This document shows, piece after piece, positions 22,714-35,074 of a DNA stretch of 64,000 bases. Under the pieces are notes generated by a model that did no database searches, had not been told where the DNA came from, and worked only from the letters and a program-made list of their open reading frames with translations. Numbering within the stretch: the stretch's first letter is position 1; the number at the start of each line of letters is the position of its first letter. Source of the DNA: Chlamydomonas sphaeroides (Eukaryota; Chlorophyta; Chlorophyceae; Chlamydomonadales; Chlamydomonadaceae); NCBI GenBank assembly GCA_001662425.1, contig BDDC01000184.1, positions 1 through 64,000 of the forward strand, written 5' to 3'. The position numbers were made by a program, and so were the translations under genes.

Positions 22714-24222
22714 TTACGAAGAGGGGGTGAACTGCGGGGGCAAGGGCAGCACATGATTGCAGGGCGTTAAGACACTTTCGAACCCCCTCACCGCCTGCCA
22801 TCATCACCCTCATCCGCGATGGAGGAGACCTACATGGAGACCTACGCGCCTAGCCCGGCAAACAGCACGCCCGACTGCCCGGACGCAGGCGTACCTTGGT
22901 GGCGAACGCGAAGGCGTTGTTGACGCCGGGGCTGGCCAGGTGGCTGTTCAGGTTCTCAATGGGGCCCTTGCCGGTGACGATGGCCTGCACGAAGAAGCCG
23001 AACATCGAGAACATGGCCAGGCGGCCGTTCTTGATCTCCTTGACGCGCAGCTCAGCGAATGTCTCGGGGTCCTCAGCCAGGGCCAGGGGGTCGAAGAAGG
23101 CGCCGCCGGGGTACAGCTTGTCGAGGCCCTCGCCGGCGGGGCCGCCGTTCACGCGGTAGCCCTCCACGGCACCCATCAGGATGACCTGCCGACGGACAAG
23201 CGCAATATGTTTGTTCAGCAATACGCCGTCGGGAATCGTTACATGAAGGGCCGAAGCAGAAAGGGCTTCTTGTGCAAGCATAGCCGAGCCCCTAACTCCT
23301 CCCATGCATGGGCAGGTGAGGCGTTCGATGGCACGCACCTGGACGGCCAGGGTGGCCAGGATGGACTGGGCGTGCACCAGGCCGGAGTTGCCGAGGTAGT
23401 CCAGGCCGCCCTCGTTGAAGATCTGGGCGCCGGCCTTGAACCAGACGGGCTCCGCAATGGGGGTGCCGTTGATGGCCAGCAGCTCGGGCGTCACGCAGCC
23501 CAGAGCGCCGAGCATGGCCCAGCGGGCGTGGATCAGCTCCAGCTCGCGGTAGCGCTTGAAGGTCTCCGGGTCAGCCGACAGGCCGGCGGTGTCCCAGCCG
23601 AAGTCACCGGCGAACTCGCCAGTCAGGTAGGCCGGGGTCTCGCCCGACAGGGGACCCAGGAAAAGGCCGCGGTCGGGGCCGTAGAACTGGCTGAGGCGAC
23701 CGGCATCGCCGTTGCCCCACCAGCCAGCCTTCTCGCTGCGAGGGGCAAGAGCAGGAGGGCACGGACGAACGTTGCTGCGCGTGCGGTGATCAACAGAGCG
23801 GCTTGTAAGCCAGCAACAGACAGAGAATCTCCGCACATGCAGGGCGCTGGTGGTGAAAAGAGGTTGGTTGGGAGCAAAAGCCCGCTCTAGAAAGCGTTGA
23901 CCGCGCGGTTACTGTCAGCAAGCAAAAGTGCAAGAAAAGGCGCAGGCCTCACCGAAGGGTCTTCTTCGCCGCGGGAGCAGGAGCCTTCTTGCCGGCGGCA
24001 GCACCCTTCTTGGTGAGCTTGGCCTGTGGACGCAGGGCGGGAAGCGCGGTTAGTCGCTCCGAAGGGCATCGGACCGTCGCACTGCCGCTCTTGGGCATGG
24101 CTTGGCCACACGCCAGCTCCAATGGTCTCGACATGCGAAATAGACGACATGCCGGTCTTAGATGAGGCAGCGCTTCCGTCGCGACTAACCTGCACGTTGA
24201 TGGCGGTGCGAGAGAGCATCAT
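22714..24222 (-). CDS. LHCB: Chlorophyll a/b-binding protein of the LHCII family
   Basis: Five exons on the minus strand: 24190-24222, 23953-24023, 23339-23735, 22895-23185 and 22714-22731; phases close to 269 residues. The N-terminus MMLSRTAINVQAKLTKKG.. is a basic plastid transit peptide. FYGPDR (residues 52-57) corresponds to the (W/F)YxxxR trimerisation motif. Helix B has ELELIHARWAM (99-109) and helix A has EIKNGRLAM (217-225), with the Glu, Asn/His and Arg residues that ligate chlorophyll and cross-link the two helices. Helix C contains LATLAVQVILMG. The protein ends NNAFAFATKFTPSS, typical of green algal LHCBM. It binds chlorophyll a, b and xanthophylls in thylakoids around photosystem II. 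The YGPDRGLFLGP start and LDKLYPGGAF loop lean towards CP26 (LHCB5), the remainder towards LHCBM, so I leave the subtype open. The last exon codes only FTPSS and stop. Confidence 0.93.
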
Positions 24223-25301
24223 GATTGCTGGCGGTGCTTCGACGACGTGGAAAGGAGAAGTGATTTGAGTAACTGGTCCTGACAGCGAAACAGTGGTGAG
24301 TTTTGGACTTTTAAGGGACGAATCCCCGCTTGCAGAATCGCGATCTCCCCGCGCATTCGCAGCTTTGTTCCTCGCATCGCCGATTCCTCGGCGCAGGTCT
24401 CACCATGCAAATCCGGCTCTATGGCCGGCAGAGATCCGAGTTTAGCGCGCAGGGGTTACGCGCGGAAGTCCCGCGCGCGCGAGCGACTCCGCGAGCGACG
24501 CCCGGCACGCGCCCTCCCGCCCTCTCGCGCCATGCCACTACAACTTGATCCGGCACTCTGCTTATTTCTAAGGTGCGCGGGGGCCTTCGGAGCGTTGTTT
24601 AAAGTTGCCATGTGTCTCCGACTTCGGAACTTCCCGGTCACGGGACTTCCCTTCCCGCGACCGTTCGGCTCCGCACTGCGGCGCTGCTGTGTGTGGCCCG
24701 CACAGTAGCATCGTGTCCTCGCGTCTGATTTCGATGGGTGGACCGGTAGCCGCTTCCTGTCACTTCCCTCCAGTCTCCCAGCATCGCCATGCTTTCCTGA
24801 CCAGCCTGTTCCGGACCCTGCCTCACCCTTCCTGCTGCTGCAAACCTGCCCCAGCTACGCATGGGTGCATGGCTCGTCCCACAAAGAGACCCAGACCACC
24901 CAGACCAGACGCACACCTTCAGTCAGTATGCGGTCGTAGCTGGGATTATATGAGGGGTCTCGGGGACACCGACCTCCGTGCCTTCAACCCACGGGCCGGA
25001 CATAGCCGCCCGAACTGCCTGAACGGCAGGAATGCACACAACGCACGTCGCCGCTGCTGCCGCTCTCGCTGTGTCACGGCCGCTTGCGGCGGCCGCTACC
25101 ATCCCCTACGCCTCCGCCGCCCGGCGCATCGCCGCCCGGCCCATGTGCTCGTGGCTTCAGTCGCACTTCCACCAACCGTTTGCACCATGTGCATATTTCG
25201 TGCTTGCGCTACCTCGGTACCCGAGTCGAACGGCTCGTGCCCCTCAAGGGGCGAGCCGACTGGCCAAGTCGATGCCCTTCCCCGTGCCTGCCCAGCAATT
25301 G
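24223..25301. other. Intergenic: LHC promoter region and second repeat copy
   Basis: The left end should hold the antenna gene promoter; TTTTAAG at 24308-24314 (CTTAAAA on the minus strand, ~90 bp before the ATG) is a weak TATA candidate. 24842-24972 is copy B of the dispersed repeat. The right end is the trailer of U2SURP. No gene supported. Confidence 0.5.
24842..24972 (+). repeat. Dispersed repeat, copy B
   Basis: Aligns with 6186-6334 in the same orientation, with scattered substitutions and one ~18-bp deletion. Both copies share CGCATGG, CCCAGACCAGACG, TCAGTCA.TATGCGGTC and GACACCGA/GCACACCGA ends. Confidence 0.8.
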
Positions 25302-28300
25302 CTACCGCCGGCTCTTCTTCTCCTTGTCGCCCTTCTCGCCCCGCCCCCGGCTCCGGCTCCGGCTGCGCTTGCTGCTGCGCTCCCGGCTCCGGCTCCGGCT
25401 GCGCTTGCTGCTCCGCTCCCGGCTCTTGCTCCGCCGCCGCTCCTTCTCCCGCTCCTTCTCCCGCTCCTTCTCCCTCTCCGACCGCCGCTCGCTGCGCTCC
25501 TTTTCCTTCTCCCGCTCCCGGTCGCGGTCCTTCTCGCCGCGCCCCCGGCTGCGGCTGCGGCTGCGACTCCGCCGCCGCTCCTTCGCCGAGCTGTCTCGCC
25601 CCTTTTCCCGCTCCCGCTCCTTATCCTTGTCCTTGTCCTTGTCCCGCTCCGACCGCCGCTCGCTGCGGTCCCGCTCCCGCTCCTTGTCCCGGTCCCGGTC
25701 GCGGCCGCTGCTGCCCGCCGCCTCCGACGGCGTCGCGCCGCCGTCGGCGTCCGGCAGAGATGACGACTTCCGCCGGCTGTGCCACTTGTCGAGCGCGGCA
25801 GCCTTGGCGGCCTGCACAGCACGCAGCAGGGCGACGTCGGAGGGCGGCGCAAGCGGCGTGTCAGGTCGACGCACGACACGGCAGGTGCTTGCGAGAGCCT
25901 GACGCGCGCTTCCGGCCATAGCGGGCGATAGATGCCGGCCCCGACCCGCAGGCCCGCATGTCCGCCAAGGCACGCGGTCGCACAAGGCACGCGCTGTGCC
26001 CTTCCCCCAATCCCCACCTGCTCTCGGTCCAGCTCCCCCACCAGCTCCGCCCGCTTGGCCTCCAGCCGCGACGACAGCTCCTCCTTGGACAGGCCCTGGG
26101 CGCGGCGGTAGCAGGCAGCGGTGGAACGTAACGGGGCAGCACAGCAGGCGGCCACGGCAAGCGGCGGCCGCGGCCGGGACCGGGACCGCGTAGCGTTGCG
26201 CCAGCGCCGGGCGGCGGCAGCAGCACCGGGCCGAGGGCGGCTCAGCAGCTTGTTGTCAACCAAGCTGTGGCCGGCTGTGAGCCACGCCACCAGCTTCCGG
26301 CTGCTTGCGGCACCCCTGCGTACTGGATCCAGAACGCAAGTCGTCCGTGTAGCCCAGCACCGCAGCGGCAGCCTGGCTGATGCCACATCACGCGCCCGGT
26401 CTTGCACAGCCGCCGCTGCCGGCATTATCACACACCGACACCCAAACAATAACACGCGCTGCCCCTTCCTCTCCCCCTGACCGCCCACCTCGTCCTCAAG
26501 CTCCGCCTCTAGCCGGGCCACCGACAGCTCCACCTCACGCAGCCGCCGCCGCCGCTCCTCCTCCGCGGCCGCCGCCGCCGCCTCCGCGGCGGGGTCGCCT
26601 CGGGGCGTCGGCGCTGTCACTGCGGCGTCGGCACACGCATCATGGGGACCGATCAGGCACAAGGACAACAAGGCCGGCGCCGAGCAGGCGGGCGGGCGGG
26701 CGCAGGCATGTGGGAGTTGACTCGGCACGTGGACGCCAGCTCGAAGGCCTACAGCACGACAGCCCACATGCCACAGTGCCCAAGCCGTCGCCCCGACCCG
26801 CTCGCCACGCACCTGAGCCCGTGCGCAGAGCCGCGCCCTCCGCCGCGGCGGCCGCGCCGGCCGCCGGCCCCGGGCCGTCCTCGTCGTCGCTGAAGATGCG
26901 GTCGTCCTCGCCGCCACCAGCTGGGCCGCCGGCGGCGCCGCCGGCGGCGCCGTCCAGCTCCCGCAGCTGCGCCTCCAGCGCCGCCAGCCGGGCGTCCTGT
27001 GGGCGGGCAGCGACGCCAAGGGAGCCACTGCGCTCACCGGGAGCGGCAACACCAACGCGCAGTTGCCGACACCAGTACGGCCGTTGGCGTCGGCCCGTGT
27101 CCTCATACCGGCGCCACGATCGTTCCGCACGGCCCATGGGTCCCGGCTGCCCGCACCTGGTCCTGCTCCTGCAGCAGCCACTTGCTGATGGGCACCTGGC
27201 GGGGGGGGGGCATGGTGGCAGGAGGGGCAGCGGGCGCTGAACAGACGAGGCCGATGGCGAGGGCAACTGCCGGGCGATGCAGAGCCCACAGCTCACAATA
27301 CCGGTATGAGCGCACACGCACGGCCCCGGGCACGCACACGCGCCGGCCCGCTCGACTAGAGCTGCCCTCTACCACCAGTACGCGGGATCGCCCCCCCGAG
27401 CCCACCTGCGGCGCCGCCTGCCGCTCCTCGTCCTCGTCCACCGAGGTCCAGCGCGAGGAGGGCGCCGAGGGCCCTGGCGGCGGCGGCGGCGGTCCGGCCT
27501 CCTCGGTCTTGATGGCAACCGAGGGCGCGGCCTGGGTGCATGGGATGGGGGTTGGGCCAGGAGGCACGTCAGGTGGGGCGGGGAAGCCGGGCGCCTTCGG
27601 CAGCAGGCACAAGGGCCATGGCCAGGCGGCGGCCCTGCCACGGAAGCAACGGACGCCGTACGCAGGTGCATCGCTCCCCCGGCTGCTTCGCAGATGGGCA
27701 TGGACAACGGCGATGCACACACACACAGCGGCGCATGGCCCCTGGTGGAGAAGAGCCCCCCCGGTAGGGGGGGCGCGCCTGGCATGCTCGCGCTACGGCG
27801 GGGGGCCNNNNNNNNNNNNNNNNNNNNNNNNNNNNNNNNNNNNNNNNNNNNNNNNNNNNNNNNNNNNNNNNNNNNNNNNNNNNNNNNNNNNNNNNNNNNN
27901 NNNNNNNNNNNNNNNNNNNNNNNNNNNNNNNNNNNNNNNNNNNNNNNNNNNNNNNNNNNNNNNNNNNNNNNNNNNNNNNNNNNNNNNNNNNNNNNNNNNN
28001 NNNNNNNNNNNNNNNNNNNNNNNNNNNNNNNNNNNNNNNNNNNNNNNNNNNNNNNNNNNNNNNNNNNNNNNNNNNNNNNNNNNNNNNNNNNNNNNNNNNN
28101 NNNNNNNNNNNNNNNNNNNNNNNNNNNNNNNNNNNNNNNNNNNNNNNNNATATAACTCATCGGTCGGTGGGCGCGGTGCATGTGGCCGTGGTGCAAGGCC
28201 TGACACGCATACGCTACGACGGGCGCGCGCAACACACGGGACATCGGTCGGAAGCAGCCGCACGGGGCAGCGTGCAGGACGTGGCGTGGGCGGTGGGCGC

Positions 28301-31300
28301 GCCTCGCACCGCACCTGCGAGGCGCCGACTGGCGCGGAGGCGGCGGCGGGGCCGGAGGCGGCACGGTTGGGGTCGAAGAGCGGCTTGGAGTCGCCGTGGA
28401 GGTAGTGGTCCAGGGCCAGGAAGCGGGGGACCTGCGAGGGGAGGAAGGGAGGAAGGGGAAGGGAGGCAGCGGCGCGGGGTGGGAGGGCAGACCGCGGTCA
28501 CGGGCAGCATCGGGGCCAGCCGGCGGCTGTGGCGGGGCCGGAGAGAGCGGGGGAGCGAGCCATCCCTGGCCTACAGCCAGCCCCGAGACCTGAGCTTCCC
28601 GGTGCCACTTTGCGCGACCTCCACACGGGCAGCAACCTGAAAGCACATGTCCAGCAGCCCCCCGGCCCGCACCCACCATGGCAGCGCGGCCGCCCTTGGT
28701 GGACAGCCCCGCCAGCCGCGCGCGGCGCTCCAGCTCCTCGTCCGCCGAGGCCTCCAGGTCGGCGCGCAGCGCCGGGTTGCTGTCGGCGGCGGAGGAGGCG
28801 GAGGTGGCGGTCTGCAGAAAGGTGGCCTGCGGGGGTTTCAGGGCGGCAGCGGGCACGTCGCGGTACTGTCGGGCTGCATTGCGCATGGGGCGGAGCGATG
28901 GCGGCCAGGTCCGCAGGACATGCGCCAAGGGGCGGCGGCGGTGTGGGTGGTGGGACCCAGGTGAGCGGCGGCGCACAGTGCCCACCGGCCCCGAACAGTC
29001 CAGGCTGAATGAATGCGCTGTGAGCTCGACATGACATGACACGTCATCACCACCTGCGTCACCGTGCGCTGCGCCCACCTGCAGGCCATTTAGGTAGTCG
29101 TCGGTGAAGATGTACTTTTCGCGCCAGCAGCGCAGCACGCGCAGCACGTGGCGCCGCAGCGCCTCCTGCAGCATGCGCCCGTCCGCGTTCCTGGGGGGCC
29201 CGGTGGCGTGGGAAATGAGGGGGCGGGAGTGTAGGTCAGGTCACAGGCAAGGTGCGAGGACGACAGCTGCTCCCGCAAGCGGGCCGCACTGAGGCGCTGC
29301 ATGAGTAAGGCGGGCGGCGCGTGACCGCCAGTGATGGAGCATGCGCGAGGCTTGGGGGTGATTGGGATACGGTCACCACCTGCGCCGGGCTCGGCGGCGA
29401 CCTCCCGCCCAAGTGCCCATGGCGCGCGGTCGGCCCCAGCCCTGCCGTTTGTGTAAGATGGGCTTTGCTGCTGCTGCTGCTGCTGCGAGGCGCCGCACGG
29501 CCAAAGGTCTTCGACTGCTGTCCAGGTGGCGAGCACACAGCGGTGCCAGCGGCCATGGGCGGGCGCACCTGTAGGTCTCGTTGAGGCTCTCGAAGATGTC
29601 GGGCAGCACGGCCTGGAGGGGGCAATCAGGAGTGGGCAGCAAGCGGCCGGCTGGGGGCCGCGGCAGGCGAGGAGCCGCGGCACGCGATCCACGCTGCCAG
29701 CAGGGCAAGCGGCGGCGCTCCTTGCGTCTGACAGCCTAGCGCAACCGCCCCGGCAACCTGCAGCTTGGCTAAGCACCAGTACATCACCACACAGCATCCA
29801 CACAATACCACAACGACACATGACAACTGTCAAGATGAGACCATGAATGCCCGCGCCCTACCTGCAGCTTGGCCCGATAGCGGCTGGCATTGCGCACGGG
29901 CGCGGTGGCGTTGTGCAGCAGGTCAGACAGCAGGAAGAGCCGCGCGATCTTGAGCGGCACGCCCGTCTCGGCCAGCGACAGCGACTCAGACAGGATGTCC
30001 ACGATCTGTGAGGCACGGGGTGTGAGGCAACGCGGGGGCAGGCGCGGCAGCGCCGAGTTGGTCGCAAGCAACAAGCGCCTGAAACACCAGCAGGACGGGC
30101 ACGCGCACACCCGCAGTCGCATTCAAGTCCCGGAGCAGGCAGGGCAGTCGCCGGTCGATGGTCGTTGGCCGCGCTGGCCGCACCTCGCCGCATGCGTCAG
30201 CCACCGACAGGCAGAACATCATGCCGTCGCAGATGTCGGACCGCTCCACCTGAGGGGCGGGCAGGGCCGACAGGGAGGGAGGGAGGGCGGTGGCAAGAAG
30301 ACAAGGAGCTTCGGCAGGTCCGAGGGGCGCAGGGCGGGTCTCCTGGCGTGCCAAGAAGGTCCCTTTACTATGAGCATTGACACCATGCTGCCACTGCCCG
30401 CCTGTAGCGCCTCGCACCGTGAGGAAGCATACTACCTACAATTACTACTGCCGTTACGTGAACCGTGCATATGATCCATGAAGCCGCAGTTTGAAGTACT
30501 GGCACATATATACAAACAAGCATGCACGTAAGCAAACCCGCTCCGCACCGTGAGGAAGCGCAGCATGTCCTCGAACCGGTCGCGCTCGCTGTCGGTGAGC
30601 TGCCGCTCGCGCTCGCGCGGCCGGCCGTCGGATGCGTCGGGGCCGCCCTTCTGCGCCGCGGTGCGGTCGTCCACCGCGCTGGGCTCCGCCAGCTCCGTCA
30701 TGGGCGGCGGCACCCAGCGCTGCCCGCCCGCCACCTGCGCGGGTGCCACGTCGCATGTTTAAGGGGCGTCCTGGCATGGCCTGCGGTGTTCATGGCCCCG
30801 CCGCGGGGCCCGGCCTGAGCAGCGGGTCGAGGCCGTGGTTTTCGCTGTGTCCGCGGCACGGCTACAGACGCACTCAACCACGGAGCGCTGCCTCACGGCT
30901 CTGCCGGCTGTGCGCTGCATGCGCTGTTGTGTGTGCGCTCTACGGCATGAGCAGACAAGCCAGCTCGGGTGCGGCGCGGGCCGCACCATGACGTAAGGCT
31001 CTATGCGCCACGTGCGGAGCGTGTCGCCCTCGGACAGCGAGTGCAGCCGCCAGCTGCAAGGGCCGAGCGGAAGGGCAGGCGCAGGGCGCGCAACACGTCA
31101 GGGCGGCGGGACCCGAAGGTGAAGCGGGCCGGCGCCGGGGGCGGTGCAGCTTCCTGGCTAGGCAGGGCTACGTCCGCGCGCGCGCGCTGGGCGCAGGCCG
31201 GCCGTGCGGTTGTGTGGGAGTGTCGGCCGGAGCTTCGGCGTGTGGTCCTGGCTCACCGGTAGTACATGTGCTCGGGGCACTTGAGGTCGAAGAGGAAGGC

Positions 31301-31811
31301 GAAGTCGATGTTCTTCTGCTCCAGCTCCATGACCGACTGCTCCAGCGCGCAGCCGTCCTGGGAGGGGCGGCCATGGTGGGGACGGAGGGGCGGCCATGGT
31401 GGGGACGGAGGGGCGGCCATGGTGGGGAGGGAGGAGCGGCCATGGTGGGGAGGAGGCAGGCGTGCACGTCAAGCTGGCTGGCGCAGGCAAGCGGGCGGCA
31501 CACGCGTGCCGCAAGGGCCAGTGACCGGACAAGGCAGCAACATGTCCCAACCGGCGCTACCTTGGCATACCTCATGCCATCCATTTCGATCCCGCTGGCA
31601 CAGCCAGCGGCGCCTCCCCAGCGGCCTCCCCTCCCCGCACCTGCAGCACGTACACCGCCAGCGTGTCGATGATGAAGCGCATGCGGGTGTCCTCCGGCAC
31701 CTTGATCTCAATGTCGGGGCCCGTGCCCTGCGGGAAGCGGGTGCAGCATGGGGTGGCGCAGCCGGTGGGCAACGCAGCGCCGCCGGGCTGTCGCGTATGG
31801 GCCCGCACGCG

Positions 31812-31848
<37 letters not shown>

Positions 31849-34836
31849 TGGCGCGGGTCTGCCAGGGCCACGTGGCATGCAGCCACGTCGTGATGACGGT
31901 CTACATGGGCGGGGTTGGTGTGGCGCAGCACCCCACCCTGTGCACGCTGAAGTCGTCGTTGTAGGCCTTCTTGGGGATGACCAGGTCGGGCAGCAGGTGC
32001 GCGGGGCGGGTGGCGGCGGCAGGGATGGCCGACACCACGGCGCCCTCGCGCGGGTCGTAGATGGGGATGACCGGCAGCGGGATGGCCTTGCCCCACCTGC
32101 ACAGGCCGCACACGGGCGGCACCGGGGAGCGGGAGGTGAGGGCGGGATGGCGGCCCCAAGCGGACCCACGGGCCCTTGGGGCGGCGAGGAGCCGACCTGA
32201 AGGGGCTGGCGGGGGGTTTGACTGCAAGCGCCCACGCCGCGCTGGGTTGCAACCTCGGCGGTGAGGCGTGTCCCGCCGCCGCCAAGCGTGGCCATGCATG
32301 GTGCAAGCTTGGACCCCCTCCCGCACCCGGGCCTTCCTTTCTCCGTCTCTCCTCCCTCGCAACATGTACCCTGCCGCACCCGATGTGCAGCTCCACGCCG
32401 TGCAGCTTGATGCCGTTGAGCTTGCGCATCGCCGTCTCTGCGTCGTCGCGCCGCTGCGGGGCGCGTGGGGCGCGTGGGACGTGTGGGGTTGCGCGAGGAA
32501 GGATGCAGGCGCCGGAGGGCGCTTGCTGGTGGAGCCAACGAAGGGCGCCAAGCGATGGTTGGCGGAGCGCGCGGTGGTGGTCACGCAATCATGGCAGGAG
32601 GGGCAGGCTCGCTGGCTGCTGCCGTGAGGCGGTCGCGACGGCCGCACTAAAACCACGTCACACCGCCGGAAATTCAAAACCTGCGAACTCCCCGAACTCA
32701 CCATGAACGCCACGAAGCCGCAGTTGCGGCCCTTGCGCCGCGCCTCCTCGTCGCGCGGCCACATGACCTTGACGCTGGCGATGGCGCCAAAGCGCCCAAA
32801 CTCAATCTGCGGGCGAGCGAGCGAGAGGCGCACTCACAAAGGGGCCAAGGAAACGCGCAGCAGGAAAGCGCAAAGCATATGTACCAACCACCCAAACCAC
32901 CAACCACCAACCGCCAACCTCCAATCACCAACCGCCAACCGCCAGCCGCACCTTGAGCACCTCCTCGTCCACCTCGCTCGCGATGTTGCCAACGTACAGG
33001 TTGGTGGTGGCCGGGTCACCGCTATCAAAGGAGCCGGCGCCAAAGCCGCCGCGCGAGAAACCGCCGCCGCCGAAGCCGGGGCCGCCGCCGGAGCCGAAGC
33101 CGGGCAGGTCGGGAACGTCGCCCCCCGCGGCCTTGAGGTCTCGAAGCTCCTGCTCCCTGCGGCGGCGAGTTGGGGCCGGGCAACAGGTACGGCACGGCAC
33201 GTCTGTAACCTGAAGCACCCATGCGCGTGGCAGGCATGGTGCATGGCCGCGGGTAAGGGCGCTGGGCCTCGTGCTGCCTTGGGCAGCTGCAGCGCCCTGC
33301 GGCATGCCAGCGGCTGGACACTCGAGAGCGGCAGCGTGCGGCTGGCTGGCTGGCTGGCTGGCTGCTGTGCACATGCAAGCGCGAGCGGGCCAGCGGCGGG
33401 CCTGCTTGATGGAGGAGTGAGTTGTTCGCAGGCTGGACAAGCCACAGTGGCGCCCTGTTGCCATGGTGCAGGGGGCAGCGGCACGCTGACGCGGCGCCAG
33501 CCGGTGCCCGGGCGCTCGAGCGAGGCAGCGCCTCACCTCTTCAGCTGCTCCAGCATCTTGTCAATGTTCCGCGGCTTGTCCTTGTCGGTCTTCTTCGCCG
33601 GCGCTTGGAAGACAGACTAAAGGACCCAACGCAAACCGTCAGAGGCTCGCAGCGCACACAGCCAGGCAGCAGCAGCAGCAGCAGCGGAGGCAGCGCCGGC
33701 CCGGCCGGGCCGGGCCCCACAGCTCAGGCCACGCCCGAACAGCCCCCGGCGCGCGCGGCGCCCCGCGCCGCGCCCACGTTCCTCGACAGTCCGGTGGCGC
33801 GGCGTGGAGCGCCGCGCGCACCGGCCGGTCTGCCCGGCGCGCCGTGGCTGTGGGGCCCAGGGCCCGGCGATCGGGGTTCCGGGCTGCAATCGCGGGTCGC
33901 GGCGTTACCTCTTCGACGTCATCGAAGGCTTTGGGCTTGGGCGCGTCGAGCGCCGAGGGCGGCAGGAAGGACGGCACGTATTTGGTCTGCTTCTTGCTGG
34001 ACAGGCCCACGGGGGCCGGGGCTGCGGCAGGGTGACGATTGGGGAGGGGCGAAAGGCGCATGAGCGCCGGGAACGGCACTGCAGATGCCAGTGATGGGAT
34101 GCGCACAAGGGCGCACGCCAAGCGGCTGGCCAGCAGCCGGGGAAACCAGTCGCCCGGACGAGCGGGATGCGCCAGCCGGAGAGGGCCGCGAGCAGCGTAT
34201 GGCTGCGTGCGGCTGGAAGGGAGGCTTCGAAGTCGTAACTCGACTACGCTGCCGGCTGCACGCCGCTGGCCAGCAGCGGCTCGGGCGTCCCAGGTCCAGC
34301 CAGCGGGGGCTTGCGGCCCAGACAGCACCAGCAGCGGCACAGCCTCCATGCAACTACTTCAGGCGTCGCTATGACTGACTGGCGGAGGCGCTGGGGCCAA
34401 GGGCCCACCCGACGCAGCGGCCTGGCGCCGGCTCACCCTCTGAAGGGCGACTGCCGGGCAGCACGGTACCACCGCGCACGAAGCCCCCGCCGGCTCGGCG
34501 CGGGGCCTCATCGGTTTTGAATGACTCGACGAACTCCTCATAGACCTTTGCGGCCTCTTCGTCTGCTTTCTGTGGTGGTGTCGGAGGGCGGGAACGAGCC
34601 CGGGGAGGGTGCGAGCGTCGGACGGGGTGTGCCGGGCTCGCCGCAAGGCCCAGACGCATGCCCGAGCGATTGACTTACGCGCTTGCGCTCCTCCTCAAGC
34701 TCTTTGTGCTTCTGTGGGGCATTCACACGCCAGGTCGCTCAGCTCAGGATGTTGATGCCCAACGTAAGCTCAACTGGCACACCTGGAAGGGCGTCTTCTT
34801 TGACTTGCTGGCAAACGCGGAGGCTGAGCCCTTCAT
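25302..34836 (-). CDS. U2SURP: U2 snRNP-associated SURP domain protein (SR140/U2SURP)
   Basis: Twenty-five minus-strand exons, phases closing to 1029 residues: 34783-34836, 34679-34711, 34437-34569, 33909-34021, 33537-33616, 32952-33156, 32702-32806, 32380-32453, 31946-32096, 31641-31727, 31257-31357, 30987-31053, 30549-30734, 30184-30249, 29862-30005, 29569-29612, 29079-29190, 28677-28826, 28315-28431, 27406-27531, 27157-27195, 26813-26996, 26489-26619, 26018-26095 and 25302-25811. Order of domains: KKTPFQKHKE and AAKVYEEFVESF N-terminus; RRM (~188-268; NLYVGN and RNCGFVAF); WGKAIPLP; SURP (~330-383); CID (~445-590; ARLFLLSDLLHN); SRWTSVDEDE; cwf21 (~800-860); and an RS-rich tail (~875-1029). 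This is the full SR140 order. The human protein works with the U2 snRNP in branch-site recognition; nuclear splicing is inferred here. The N gap lies inside one intron, and the flanking exons join in phase. Confidence 0.95.
27808..28149. other. Assembly gap (342 N)
   Basis: Run of N inside the U2SURP intron between exons 28315-28431 and 27406-27531. These exons are both phase 0 at the junction, so no exon needs to be hidden here, though one cannot be excluded. Confidence 0.99.
31361..31452. repeat. 23-bp minisatellite in a U2SURP intron
   Basis: About four units of GGGGCGGCCATGGTGGGGA with small variations, next to the acceptor of the SURP exon (31257-31357). Confidence 0.85.
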
Positions 34837-35074
34837 CGTGGCCCCTCGCGCTGTGAATCGTGTCCTATATGTGCAGTCGTGCTCCCTAGCAAGGTACGCA
34901 GTGCAAGTGAGCAGCCATATGCGCGAATAGCAGCAACGTATCAGGGGGAACTGCTGGCCGCGACAGTGTTCTGGCGTTTTGCATGGGGCCGACTGAGGTG
35001 GAACCTGGCCAAACAAGTGCGGCATACAGCACACGGCACACCGCTCTGTGACACAATTGTAAGCAACCGTCAAC
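34837..35074. promoter_or_regulatory. Shared divergent promoter region, U2SURP and RRF
   Basis: Only 238 bp separate the two start codons, which face away from each other. The interval must hold both 5' UTRs and core promoters. It is less GC-rich than its surroundings (for example AATAGCAGCAACGTATCAG and CACAATTGTAAGCAACC). No clear TATA box for either side. Confidence 0.6.

Noticed and set aside
22757..23890. 377-residue plus-strand open frame over the antenna gene
   Set aside because: Antisense shadow; the minus strand encodes the complete LHC with correct splice sites.
24605..25921. Long plus-strand open frame opposite the U2SURP RS tail
   Set aside because: It is the antisense of a repetitive Arg/Ser/Glu-coding exon; GC-rich repeats keep several frames open. 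The minus strand carries the real SR140 domains.
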